This document shows positions 34,302 to 44,408 of a DNA stretch of 64,000 nucleotides, one piece after another. Location of the stretch: assembly GCF_000299875.1 (NCBI RefSeq), contig NZ_AMRK01000005.1, positions 62,001-126,000 on the forward strand, in the 5' to 3' direction. This DNA comes from Celeribacter baekdonensis B30 (GTDB taxonomy: Bacteria; Pseudomonadota; Alphaproteobacteria; Rhodobacterales; Rhodobacteraceae). Position 1 is the first letter of the stretch. Every line of letters starts with the position of its first letter. The position numbers were made by a program, and so were the translations under genes. The notes below the pieces were generated by a model that saw nothing but the letters and a program-made list of their open reading frames with translations, made no database searches and had not been told where the DNA came from.

Positions 34302-35825
34302 ATGCGCGTGATCCCTGTGCTGCGGCGCGGGTTTGCTCCGCCGCGGCTGTTTGCCTTGGCGGCGGGGGTCTTGGTGGCTTTGGGGCAGGCGCCGTTAAGC
34401 GCCTGGCCATTGGCGCTGACGGGATTGGTCATGGCGGTGCTGTCGTGGTCCGAGGCACTCACTGCGGGAGAGGCGGCGTGGCGCGGCTGGACGGTCGGTT
34501 TTGGCGCCTTTTTGATGTCGCTCACATGGCTGGTGAATCCCTTTCTCGTCGATCCCGTGCGCCATGCAGGGATGATCCCCTTCGCGCTGTTTTTCATGTG
34601 TGGCGGCTTGGCGCTGTTTTGGGCGCTGGCTTTTTATGCGGCCAAAAGGCTCAGGCTGGGCTTGCCAGGTTTGGTGGCATTTTGGGGGCTGGCCGAATTG
34701 GCGCGCGGGCATCTGTTCACCGGATTTCCATGGGCAATGCCCGGCTATATCTGGCTTGATCAAGCCCCGGCGCAGCTTGCAAGCCTCATCGGCCCCTATG
34801 CTCTGACTGCATTGACCTTCGCTTGGGCGGCACTGGTGGCGCGTGCGGTGCTGCGCCGCTCGGGTCTCACCGGCGGGGCGGCTCTGATCCTGATGATCTT
34901 GGCCTATGGATACGGATGGGCCCGCCTGTCACAGCCGCTGCCACAGGATCGGCCACAGTCGATCCGCGTCGTGCAACCCAATGCGCCACAACGGGAGAAA
35001 TGGGACCCCGAACTGGTCTGGACCTTTTATGAACGCGCCCTGAGATTAAGTGCGCCAGAGGGGGCCGATCTGGTGATTTGGCCGGAAACCTCCGTTTCTG
35101 TGCCGCTTTGGGCCGCCGATCCTTATCTTACTGAAATCGCTCAGAATGTTTCTCCCGCACGCGCCATTGTCGGGCTGAACCGGGTCGAGGGCTATCAGGG
35201 CTATAATTCCGCCGTTCTGGTCGGCCATGATGGCCAGCCGCAAGAGATTTACGACAAACACCACCTCGTGCCCTTCGGGGAATATATGCCGATGCCCGCA
35301 CTGTTGGAGCGGATCGGTCTGCGCGCCTTTACCGCACAGGAGGGCTATGGTTATTCGGCGGGGCCGGGACCGCGACTGATCGACACGGGCGGCACCGGTT
35401 TGGCGCTGCCTTTGATCTGTTACGAGGCGATTTTTCCGCGTGATCTGCGCACGGATGAGCGCCCGGACTGGCTACTGCAAATGACCAATGACGCGTGGTT
35501 CGGCACGTTTTCCGGCCCGCAACAGGCCTTGGCCCAAGCCCGGTTTCGCGCGATTGAGACCGGCCTGCCGATGGTCCGTGCCGCCAACACCGGAATTTCT
35601 GCGGTGATTGATGCGCATGGCGACATCCGTGTTGCGATCCCATTGGGCACATCGGGGGCGGTAACTTCCACCCTACCGGGGGCTTTACCAAAAACGCTCT
35701 ATATGCGCTATGGTGAGACGGCCCTTTTGGGTTTGTTAACTCTTTTGATGGTATCAGGTCTGAGCGTCTCAAGACTGGGCACAGGACAGGGACAACGTGA
35801 TCGCAGAACCCGAAAAACCGATTGA
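34302..35825 (+). CDS. lnt: Apolipoprotein N-acyltransferase Lnt
   Basis: The 507-residue inner-membrane protein has an N-terminal block of about six membrane segments (residues 10-210) and a nitrilase-like periplasmic domain (about 225-480). Catalytic residues are visible as Glu in IWPETSVSVP, Lys in YDKHHLVPFGEY and Cys in PLICYEAIFP. It adds the third acyl chain to lipoproteins. Its stop codon overlaps the -35 region proposed for metK. Confidence 0.94.
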   Translation: MRVIPVLRRGFAPPRLFALAAGVLVALGQAPLSAWPLALTGLVMAVLSWSEALTAGEAAWRGWTVGFGAFLMSLTWLVNPFLVDPVRHAGMIPFALFFMCGGLALFWALAFYAAKRLRLGLPGLVAFWGLAELARGHLFTGFPWAMPGYIWLDQAPAQLASLIGPYALTALTFAWAALVARAVLRRSGLTGGAALILMILAYGYGWARLSQPLPQDRPQSIRVVQPNAPQREKWDPELVWTFYERALRLSAPEGADLVIWPETSVSVPLWAADPYLTEIAQNVSPARAIVGLNRVEGYQGYNSAVLVGHDGQPQEIYDKHHLVPFGEYMPMPALLERIGLRAFTAQEGYGYSAGPGPRLIDTGGTGLALPLICYEAIFPRDLRTDERPDWLLQMTNDAWFGTFSGPQQALAQARFRAIETGLPMVRAANTGISAVIDAHGDIRVAIPLGTSGAVTSTLPGALPKTLYMRYGETALLGLLTLLMVSGLSVSRLGTGQGQRDRRTRKTD

Positions 35826-35848
35826 CCCTTGCGTAGGGCAACTATATC
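35822..35848 (+). promoter_or_regulatory. Candidate metK promoter
   Basis: TTGACC (35822-35827) and TATATC (35843-35848) are separated by 15 bp. Transcription would start around 35855, about ten bases before the riboswitch. The -35 overlaps the end of lnt. The spacing is slightly short, so this is tentative. Confidence 0.4.
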
Positions 35849-35864
35849 GCATTTTAAGTATCGA

Positions 35865-35912
35865 CCCGCACAACGGCTTCCTGGCGTGCGGGACACATGA
35901 ACCAATGGAGCA
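35865..35912 (+). ncRNA. SAM/SAH riboswitch controlling metK
   Basis: The segment has P1 arms CCCGCA (35865-35870) and TGCGGG (35887-35892) around the conserved loop CAACGGCTTCCTGGCG. Downstream it has CCAATGGAGCA, which contains the GGAG ribosome-binding site (35907-35910). This matches the SAM/SAH riboswitch pattern known from Rhodobacterales metK leaders. Loop bases GCTTCC can pair with GGAGC as a pseudoknot. Ligand binding would hide the ribosome-binding site and shut off metK translation. Confidence 0.9.
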
Positions 35913-35920
35913 CCACCCAC

Positions 35921-37102
35921 ATGTCCCGTAAAGACTTCGTTTTCACTTCGGAATCTGTGTCCGAAGGTCACCCTGATAAGGTCTGTGACCGTATTTCCGA
36001 CGCTGTGCTAGATGCGTTTATCGCCGAGGAACCCGAAGCGCGGGTCGCCTGTGAAACCTTTGCCACCACCAACCGTGTGATCATCGGCGGCGAAGTGGGC
36101 CTGTCCGATCAGGATAAACTCCACGCGTATATGGAAAAGGTCGATGGCATTGTGCGCGACTGCGTGCGCGACATCGGCTATGAGCAGGATAAATTCCATT
36201 GGCAAACGCTGGAGGTGCAAAACTACCTCCACGAACAATCCGCTCATATCGCGCAGGGCGTCAATGCCTCTGGCAACAAAGATGAGGGCGCGGGCGATCA
36301 GGGCATCATGTTTGGTTTCGCGACCAATGAAACAGAGGCGCTTATGCCCGCGCCGATCCAATATTCCCACGCGATGCTGCGCCGTTTGGCCGAAGTGCGC
36401 AAAAACGGCACCGAACCCGCGCTTGGCCCTGACGCCAAGGCCCAGCTTTCAGTGCGGTATCGCGATGGTCTCCCAGTGGAAATTGCCTCCCTCGTGCTCT
36501 CGACCCAGCATTTGGACGAGACCATGACTTCGGACGATGTGCGCGCGCTTGTGGCCCCTTATATCGAAGAGGTGCTGCCCGACGGGTGGCTCACCGCCAA
36601 CACGATCTGGCACGTCAACCCGACTGGGAAATTCGTCATCGGCGGCCCCGATGGCGATGCGGGTCTGACCGGACGCAAAATCATTGTCGACACTTATGGC
36701 GGTGCCGCGCCGCATGGCGGCGGCGCGTTTTCGGGCAAAGATCCAACCAAAGTGGACCGCTCCGCCGCCTATGCCGCGCGCTATTTGGCGAAAAACGTTG
36801 TGGCCGCAGGCTTTGCCGACAAATGCACGATTCAGCTCTCCTACGCGATCGGTGTGGCCGCGCCCTTGTCGATTTACGCCGATTTGCATGGCACGGGGAA
36901 GGTCGAGCCGTCTCAGATCGAAGCGGCGATCCCAAAGGTCATGGACCTCACTCCGCGCGGCATCCGTACCCATCTCGATCTGAACAAGCCGATCTACCAA
37001 CGCACCGCGGCCTATGGCCATTTCGGCCGTGCGCCGGACGCGGATGGCGGGTTTTCATGGGAACGCACCGATCTGGCAGAGGCTTTGGCAAACGCTGTTT
37101 GA
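35921..37102 (+). CDS. metK: S-adenosylmethionine synthetase MetK
   Basis: The 393-residue enzyme has the standard motifs [16 protein letters not shown] at the N-terminus, [12 protein letters not shown] near residue 120, and [19 protein letters not shown] near 265. It makes SAM from methionine and ATP. The start MSRKDF is chosen over an ATG 24 bases upstream because the upstream ATG lies inside the riboswitch and the sequestered GGAG serves the downstream one. Translation is therefore expected to respond to SAM. Confidence 0.96.
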   Translation: MSRKDFVFTSESVSEGHPDKVCDRISDAVLDAFIAEEPEARVACETFATTNRVIIGGEVGLSDQDKLHAYMEKVDGIVRDCVRDIGYEQDKFHWQTLEVQNYLHEQSAHIAQGVNASGNKDEGAGDQGIMFGFATNETEALMPAPIQYSHAMLRRLAEVRKNGTEPALGPDAKAQLSVRYRDGLPVEIASLVLSTQHLDETMTSDDVRALVAPYIEEVLPDGWLTANTIWHVNPTGKFVIGGPDGDAGLTGRKIIVDTYGGAAPHGGGAFSGKDPTKVDRSAAYAARYLAKNVVAAGFADKCTIQLSYAIGVAAPLSIYADLHGTGKVEPSQIEAAIPKVMDLTPRGIRTHLDLNKPIYQRTAAYGHFGRAPDADGGFSWERTDLAEALANAV

Positions 37103-37133
37103 GAGCCGGGACGTTTTGAAATATAAAATCAAC

Positions 37134-37158
37134 GGGGCGGGATTTCTCGCCCCTTTTT
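37134..37158 (+). terminator. Rho-independent terminator of metK
   Basis: A 6-bp GC stem GGGGCG/CGCCCC with an 8-nt loop is followed by TTTTT, 31 bp after the stop codon. Confidence 0.75.
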
Positions 37159-37173
37159 GATGGGAGGCACCTC

Positions 37174-37638
37174 ATGGTCACAACCGATACATCGCATTTG
37201 ACTCAACTTGGCGGCGCAACCGCATTGCCCGCCTCGCCAGAAGAGGCGGTGTTGGAGCGGGTGCCGCACACCCACGCGGGTGAGCGCTACGTGGTGCGGT
37301 TCACCGCGCCGGAATTCACCTCGCTCTGCCCGATGACGGGGCAGCCGGATTTCGGTCATCTGATGATCGACTACATTCCCGGCAATTGGTTGGTTGAGAG
37401 CAAATCGCTGAAACTTTTCCTCGGCTCATTTCGCAATCACGGCGCGTTTCATGAGGATTGTTCGGTCTATATCGGCAAACGTCTGGCCGAGCTTCTGGAC
37501 CCGGAATGGTTGCGCATCGGTGCCTATTGGTATCCGCGTGGCGGCATTCCGATTGATGTGTTTTGGGCCACCGGGCCGGAGCCAAAAGACGTTTGGATCC
37601 CCGAACAAGGCGTGCCACCCTATCGCGGACGCGGGTGA
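37174..37638 (+). CDS. queF: NADPH-dependent 7-cyano-7-deazaguanine reductase QueF
   Basis: The 154-residue protein is the unimodular type of QueF. The catalytic cysteine is in [13 protein letters not shown] near residue 52 and the substrate motif is [20 protein letters not shown] near 79-98. It reduces preQ0 to preQ1 for queuosine synthesis in tRNA. It begins right after the metK terminator and ends 69 bp before trmB, grouping tRNA modification genes. Confidence 0.94.
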   Translation: MVTTDTSHLTQLGGATALPASPEEAVLERVPHTHAGERYVVRFTAPEFTSLCPMTGQPDFGHLMIDYIPGNWLVESKSLKLFLGSFRNHGAFHEDCSVYIGKRLAELLDPEWLRIGAYWYPRGGIPIDVFWATGPEPKDVWIPEQGVPPYRGRG

Positions 37639-37707
37639 CGGCCGTGTCCCGGCTTGCTCTCGCGGCGAAAACTTGGCAAAAGCCCGGCTGAAAGAGGCGG
37701 GGTTTTC

Positions 37708-39980
<2,273 letters not shown>

Positions 39981-40039
39981 GGCCCTTGACCTTGCGCGCG
40001 TGAGCGGGCAGCGTGAACCTCCCTTAGAAGGAAAACGCC

Positions 40040-40651
40040 ATGAGTTTTTGCGTCGCAATTGATGGACCTGCCGCCGCTGGAAAAGGCACGATCGCCAGGG
40101 CGGTCGCAGATCATTTTGGCTTCGCTCATATGGACACCGGCTTGCTCTATCGCGCGACAGGGGTGAAGACCTTTCAGGGCCTCTCACCGCTTGAGGCGGC
40201 GCAAAACCTGCGCGCCGAGGATCTCAAACGCAATGATTTGCGCACAGGCGACGCGGGACAGGCGGCAAGCCGCGTGGCGGCGGAACCCGAGGTGCGCGCG
40301 GCATTGGTTGATTTTCAACAGGCGTTTGCGCGGCGTGAAGGGGGGGCGGTTTTGGACGGGCGCGACATTGGCACGGTGATTTGCCCGGACGCGGAAGTGA
40401 AACTTTTCGTCACGGCCACCGATGAGGTGCGTGCGCAAAGACGCCATGCGGAATTGCGGGGGAAGGGTGAAAGGGTCACTCTGGAACAGGTGCTTGAGGA
40501 CCTGCGCGAACGGGATGCGCGTGACAGCGCGCGGGCCACCGCCCCATTGGCGGCGGCCAAAGATGCGGTGCTGATAGACACCTCCGAGATGAGCATTGAC
40601 GAGGCGGTGGCACAGGTCGTGGCGCTGATTGAGGCCCGCCGTAGGGGATAA
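40040..40651 (+). CDS. cmk: Cytidylate kinase
   Basis: The 203-residue nucleoside monophosphate kinase has the P-loop [20 protein letters not shown] at residues 7-26, [31 protein letters not shown] near 110 and a lid [10 protein letters not shown]. It phosphorylates CMP and dCMP. In most alphaproteobacteria the order is aroA-cmk-rpsA; here rpsA is displaced about 3.7 kb downstream. Confidence 0.95.
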   Translation: MSFCVAIDGPAAAGKGTIARAVADHFGFAHMDTGLLYRATGVKTFQGLSPLEAAQNLRAEDLKRNDLRTGDAGQAASRVAAEPEVRAALVDFQQAFARREGGAVLDGRDIGTVICPDAEVKLFVTATDEVRAQRRHAELRGKGERVTLEQVLEDLRERDARDSARATAPLAAAKDAVLIDTSEMSIDEAVAQVVALIEARRRG

Positions 40652-40871
40652 GATGGGGGGAGGGGTGTTTGCGGCCTGCGCATTGGCGCGCAGCGACTGA
40701 GCGCGCTTGCACCATTGTCAGTTTTTTCTTTTTCTATCAATTTGTTAGTGGGTTCCTGGACATGATACTCTGTGAGGGATGTGCGCTTGTATGATGGGGT
40801 ATTTGGCCCATATTTGAGCGTAAGACATGCAGAGCACGCGTGCCATTTCCACCCACCAAAGGACTGAATTG

Positions 40872-41504
40872 ATGTTTCTTGATAAGCTCGACTGGCGCTA
40901 CGCCACCAAAAAAATGGACCCGTCCAAACCCGTCTCCGAAGACAAGGTTGCCCAGATCGTCGAAGCGATCCGTAAAGCGCCGACCTCTTCCGGGCTTCAG
41001 CCGTTCCACCTCTTTGTGATCCGCAATCCGGAGCTGCGTGCAAAACTCAAAGCCGCGGCCTATGGTCAAGAACAACTGACCGATGGCTCGCATCTTTTGG
41101 TTTTTGCAGCTTTTGATGGCTATAACGATGCACGCATCGACGCCATTGTGGACCAACATGCGGATGAGCGTCCCGGCACCCGCGAGATGTTGGAAGGCTA
41201 TTACAACAACCTCAAATCCATGTATTTGCCGCGTGAAGATCATGTGAACTTCGAACATGCCGCGCGTCAGACCTATATCGCATTGGGCTTTGCCTTGGCC
41301 GCTGCCGCCGAACTGGGCGTCGATAGCACGCCGATGGAAGGCTTTGACCCGGCGCAATTCGATGAGATTCTCGGGCTGAAAGACAAGGGTCTGAAAACCG
41401 TTGTGATCCTGCCGCTGGGCACCCGTGCTGAGGAGGGCGACTGGTTGGCTCCGATGAAAAAAGTACGCAAACTGGCGGAAGATTTGATCACCGAGATCAA
41501 TTGA
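40872..41504 (+). CDS. Nitroreductase family NAD(P)H oxidoreductase
   Basis: The 210-residue flavoprotein resembles NfsB/YfkO-type nitroreductases: LDWRYATKKMD and RKAPTSSGLQPFHLFVI at the N-terminus (FMN phosphate contacts), QTYIALGFALAAAAELGVDS near 135-154 and a C-terminal GTRAEEGDW. It would reduce nitro compounds or quinones using FMN. AAAGGA precedes the ATG; a strong terminator follows. Confidence 0.88.
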   Translation: MFLDKLDWRYATKKMDPSKPVSEDKVAQIVEAIRKAPTSSGLQPFHLFVIRNPELRAKLKAAAYGQEQLTDGSHLLVFAAFDGYNDARIDAIVDQHADERPGTREMLEGYYNNLKSMYLPREDHVNFEHAARQTYIALGFALAAAAELGVDSTPMEGFDPAQFDEILGLKDKGLKTVVILPLGTRAEEGDWLAPMKKVRKLAEDLITEIN

Positions 41505-41518
41505 ATCCAAGATGCGAC

Positions 41519-41554
41519 AAGGCCGGGACTGATGGTATCAGTCCCGGCCTTTTT
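41519..41554 (+). terminator. Strong rho-independent terminator of the nitroreductase gene
   Basis: A perfect 15-bp stem AAGGCCGGGACTGAT/ATCAGTCCCGGCCTT with a 3-nt loop is followed by a T-run, 15 bp after the stop codon. Its symmetry suggests it also works for the convergent gene. Confidence 0.9.
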
Positions 41555-41580
41555 GTGCGGGGCCCTCTGATTAAGAGGGG

Positions 41581-42207
41581 TTATCTTGATTTTATGCGAT
41601 GAAGCAGCACGAAATTCAAGACAGGTGGCAGAAGCAACAAAACGGTAATAAGTCCAAGCATGTCACCCAGCGCGAACTTGATGGCATTGATCCGAATGTC
41701 GACTGACTGCGTGTTGGGATAGATGTAGAAAATATGGATGAGGAGGCTGATCATGACGGAGGACAAAAACCCCACAGCGATCAGTTTGCGCCAGCTCAGT
41801 TCCGGGCGTGGGGCTGGATGATGCACGCAGTGTGATGCCCAGTTTACGGCTGAAAAGATGAGGGGGGCGGTTCCATAGCTGATGCACAATGAAATATAGG
41901 CGTAGCTTGTAGCCCACGATAAATCCATGAACAAGACCGATGAGAGAACGGCTCCGGGGAGCAAGTATAAAACCGAACGCCACCCCTCGAAAAAGGCCGA
42001 GATGATTTTGATCCCGAAGGGGAGGTAGATCAAGGTGGCGCTGATGTTTTGCACCTTTGTTTGAGGCAGGATCAGTTTTTGGAGTGGCGAGATCACAAGC
42101 CAGGTGATCGCCATGGCCAAAAACAACGCTCCGCTATGAACCGCGACCGGGCGCAATACGGACAGAATGGCAAAGTAGGTGACGCGGGTCGAACTCAACA
42201 TGCGCAT
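41581..42207 (-). CDS. Hypothetical multi-pass membrane protein
   Basis: The 208-residue protein has about five or six hydrophobic segments (for example SGALFLAMAITWLVISPL and GDMLGLITVLLLLPPVLNF). A short loop between them contains SHCVHHPAPRPE, two or three His that might bind metal. It resembles no family I can name. Base composition is lower in GC than aroA or rpsA. It follows a MarR-like gene by 31 bp on the same strand and converges with the nitroreductase gene. Confidence 0.6.
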   Translation of the reverse strand: MRMLSSTRVTYFAILSVLRPVAVHSGALFLAMAITWLVISPLQKLILPQTKVQNISATLIYLPFGIKIISAFFEGWRSVLYLLPGAVLSSVLFMDLSWATSYAYISLCISYGTAPLIFSAVNWASHCVHHPAPRPELSWRKLIAVGFLSSVMISLLIHIFYIYPNTQSVDIRINAIKFALGDMLGLITVLLLLPPVLNFVLLHRIKSR

Positions 42208-42238
42208 CCCCTGACAATTGGATTTTTTACAAAGGCCG

Positions 42239-42550
42239 TTATGTGTTTTGTACGTTTTGACCTTTGATCCGGTAAGCTCCGTGCGGGAGATCGTCGGACT
42301 TTTCGATGAATCCTTTTTCGATCAGCCGTTTGAGAGCGCGGTGAAACGTCGGCTGAGATACATCCCGCACGGTGGGTTGAGCTCGCACGCGTTCGGTTGT
42401 ACATGTTCCGGCATTTGATGCGGCACAGAACGCAAGAAAAATATCTTTTTCGTTCCGTGACAGGGTGCTGAGACCCAAATCCGTTTCCATATTGTGCAGT
42501 AAAATTCGCAATTGTGCGATCTGTGCAAAAATAGTCTGATCCATTCCCAT
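42239..42550 (-). CDS. Small winged-helix (MarR-like) DNA-binding protein
   Basis: The 103-residue protein has an N-terminal helix and a winged-helix core: LSRNEKDIFLAFCAAS, VSQPTFHRALKRLIEKGFIE (recognition helix) and GAYRIKGQ as the wing end. It lacks the long C-terminal dimerisation helix of full MarR proteins. It probably controls the adjacent membrane protein gene 31 bp downstream. A TTG three bases upstream, or the ATG six bases downstream, are alternative starts. Confidence 0.6.
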   Translation of the reverse strand: MGMDQTIFAQIAQLRILLHNMETDLGLSTLSRNEKDIFLAFCAASNAGTCTTERVRAQPTVRDVSQPTFHRALKRLIEKGFIEKSDDLPHGAYRIKGQNVQNT

Positions 42551-42797
42551 CAAGCCTTAGTAACCATCTGACATGTACTGGCCTCGAATTTAGACCTATA
42601 AAAATATAGTCAAGATGCGTATCACGACTTTGATTTGGATCAAAACACATTTGATCACTTTTCCTAGCTGGGCAGATCTCTCTGTGCGTATTTGATATAG
42701 CTGCACTATAATATTCTACAGCTAATAAACCTATAGTTGTTTTTTACTCGATTGGGTAGAGTAAAGCTTGAAATTGGCTATAGGGTGGCGACGTGTC
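42551..42797. other. AT-rich intergenic stretch with no gene seen
   Basis: This segment between the MarR-like gene and the Hint gene terminator is clearly AT-rich compared with the housekeeping genes. It holds short ORFs only on paper, none with a ribosome-binding site. It presumably contains the promoter of the MarR-like gene. Confidence 0.5.
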
Positions 42798-42831
42798 GGC
42801 GGCATCTTGCGAGTGTGGGCGAGATGCCGCC
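42798..42831 (-). terminator. Stem-loop downstream of the Hint-domain gene
   Basis: A perfect 10-bp stem GGCGGCATCT/AGATGCCGCC with a 14-nt loop lies 5 bp after the stop codon. It has no T-run, so it may stabilise the 3' end rather than terminate. Confidence 0.55.
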
Positions 42832-42836
42832 TATTT

Positions 42837-43823
42837 CTAAATGACTGTACAGCTGAGCAAACGGGCCTCGCGATTCGTTGCGAGAGCGTAGGCTGGGAGC
42901 ACATATTTGGCATCAAGGCCTCTGATGTCCGGGAAAATGGCAATGATTTCTGCAATGTCTTCGGAAGTGAGGCTACGAAGGCCAACTTGACCCAAGAGAA
43001 GGGTCTCGGTCGCGAGGCCATTTGAGTGGATCACGCAGTGGGCGTCGCAGAGGATGTGGTAATACGTCACTTCATTTGCGTCGAGATGTTGGGATGCCTG
43101 ATGCCCGATGAAGGATTTTGCCGGGCACAGGGTTTCCTCCATCCCGAGAAGCAATTCGACCGCGTGACCCTCGATGAGGACACGGTGTTGTGGCGAGACG
43201 TAGAGGTCCGTATGGGGGCGGCCCGGTCCAAACGCATTTGCGTGGATGCAGATCGGAGCCAGACGCTTGCGCGTTTCATGGCAGGTGATCTCACGCAGGG
43301 GGATCGTTTTTTTACCGATCCATTTGATTTCTTGTGGAGACCCATCAATATCAAGTACGAAATCACCGGGTTGAAGGGTCTCCACGGCACGCTCTCCACT
43401 GGGGGTGAGAATAAGCGTGCCAGCGCCAAAACATACCGGGGTGAAGTCCGAGTATGGCGCAGGGGAAAGGTCAATGACGACTGCCACAGCAGAAAGCAGG
43501 TTGGGGGGGCCGTCCGGGTAGCTGAAATAGATTTGGCCGCCAGCTTCAAAAACGACGACGTCCACGGATGTACCAAGCGGGATGACCACGCCCAGCACTT
43601 CAACGCCTGGGGTGGCTGTCCCAGACCCGATATATGTCACGGTCTCACCGTTGAACGTGGCCACGCCATCATCATTGGAATCGAAGGTCGCGTCGTCGTT
43701 TGTGAAGGTTCCTGTAGAGGTGCCGCCAAAACTAGAAAGCACGAGCGTTTGCGATCCCGAGAGCAAATCCAAGGAGAGGAGGGAGCCGTTATATGCGACT
43801 GCGTCAATCGTAGAACTGGGCAT
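42837..43823 (-). CDS. Hint-domain protein (Hedgehog/intein-type)
   Basis: The 328-residue protein has an N-terminal acidic, Gly/Thr/Asp-rich beta region (residues about 1-128). A Hint_2-type domain (about 130-285) starts CFGAGTLILTPSGERAVE and includes VLDIDGSPQEIKWIGK, DLYVSPQHRVLI and YHILCDAHCVIHSNGLATET. Hint domains can self-cleave at the N-terminal Cys, and the roseobacter versions are mostly uncharacterised. No signal peptide is evident; export by a type I system is a guess based on the acidic N-terminal part. It sits in the AT-richer stretch between cmk and rpsA. Confidence 0.8.
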   Translation of the reverse strand: MPSSTIDAVAYNGSLLSLDLLSGSQTLVLSSFGGTSTGTFTNDDATFDSNDDGVATFNGETVTYIGSGTATPGVEVLGVVIPLGTSVDVVVFEAGGQIYFSYPDGPPNLLSAVAVVIDLSPAPYSDFTPVCFGAGTLILTPSGERAVETLQPGDFVLDIDGSPQEIKWIGKKTIPLREITCHETRKRLAPICIHANAFGPGRPHTDLYVSPQHRVLIEGHAVELLLGMEETLCPAKSFIGHQASQHLDANEVTYYHILCDAHCVIHSNGLATETLLLGQVGLRSLTSEDIAEIIAIFPDIRGLDAKYVLPAYALATNREARLLSCTVI

Positions 43824-44408
43824 GGGTGCTCCATGGTAAATTCATTCTGAATACAATCACTGTGACTACACGTATTGGGCGAGTCAAATGCATTTGAGCG
43901 CCGGATTCTGGATTCGAATGTGATTATTGTTAAATTGTATTATAAAACAATTGGTTAAATTGTATTCTCTGGGTTGTTTCCATATTGGAAATTATGGCGC
44001 GCAACTGTTGATTGGCCGTAAATCTAAGCAATTTGTTGTTTTTGAGATAAATTTTCAGCATTATTATAGTCATTTTGGGCGAAGTGAACCCGCACGGTGA
44101 ATCCCCAATGTGTGTATCTGAGCGTCTATCTGGCATTGATTCTCAGCACGGGGGTCACGAGGATTGGATGTGCCATCAGGCTGTAGATCGCATGGCGGGG
44201 CATCATTTCTTGCAAAACCGGAGAAACTCTCCTATATGCGCGACTGCTAACGAGGCAATCAGGTAGCACAAAGCCAATGAATCGGGGTTGGGGCGATACT
44301 CACCCTGATGGTTTCGTGTTCGAAGAATGAGCAGGCAAATCGTAATTGAAGACCGGCGGAGACAACCGCATGGCCCGTATAAACGTTTGAAAAGGAAATT
44401 GAGACCAC
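43824..44408. other. Intergenic region upstream of rpsA
   Basis: The first part (43850-44070) is strongly AT-rich with no supportable gene and probably holds the Hint gene promoter. The second part carries the rpsA promoter and a leader of about 160 bases. Weakly GC-rich short ORFs here have no ribosome-binding site. Confidence 0.5.
44210..44238 (+). promoter_or_regulatory. Candidate rpsA promoter
   Basis: TTGCAA (44210-44215) and TATATG (44233-44238) are separated by exactly 17 bp. The start would fall near 44245, leaving a long untranslated leader that could mediate the autogenous control known for rpsA. Confidence 0.5.
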
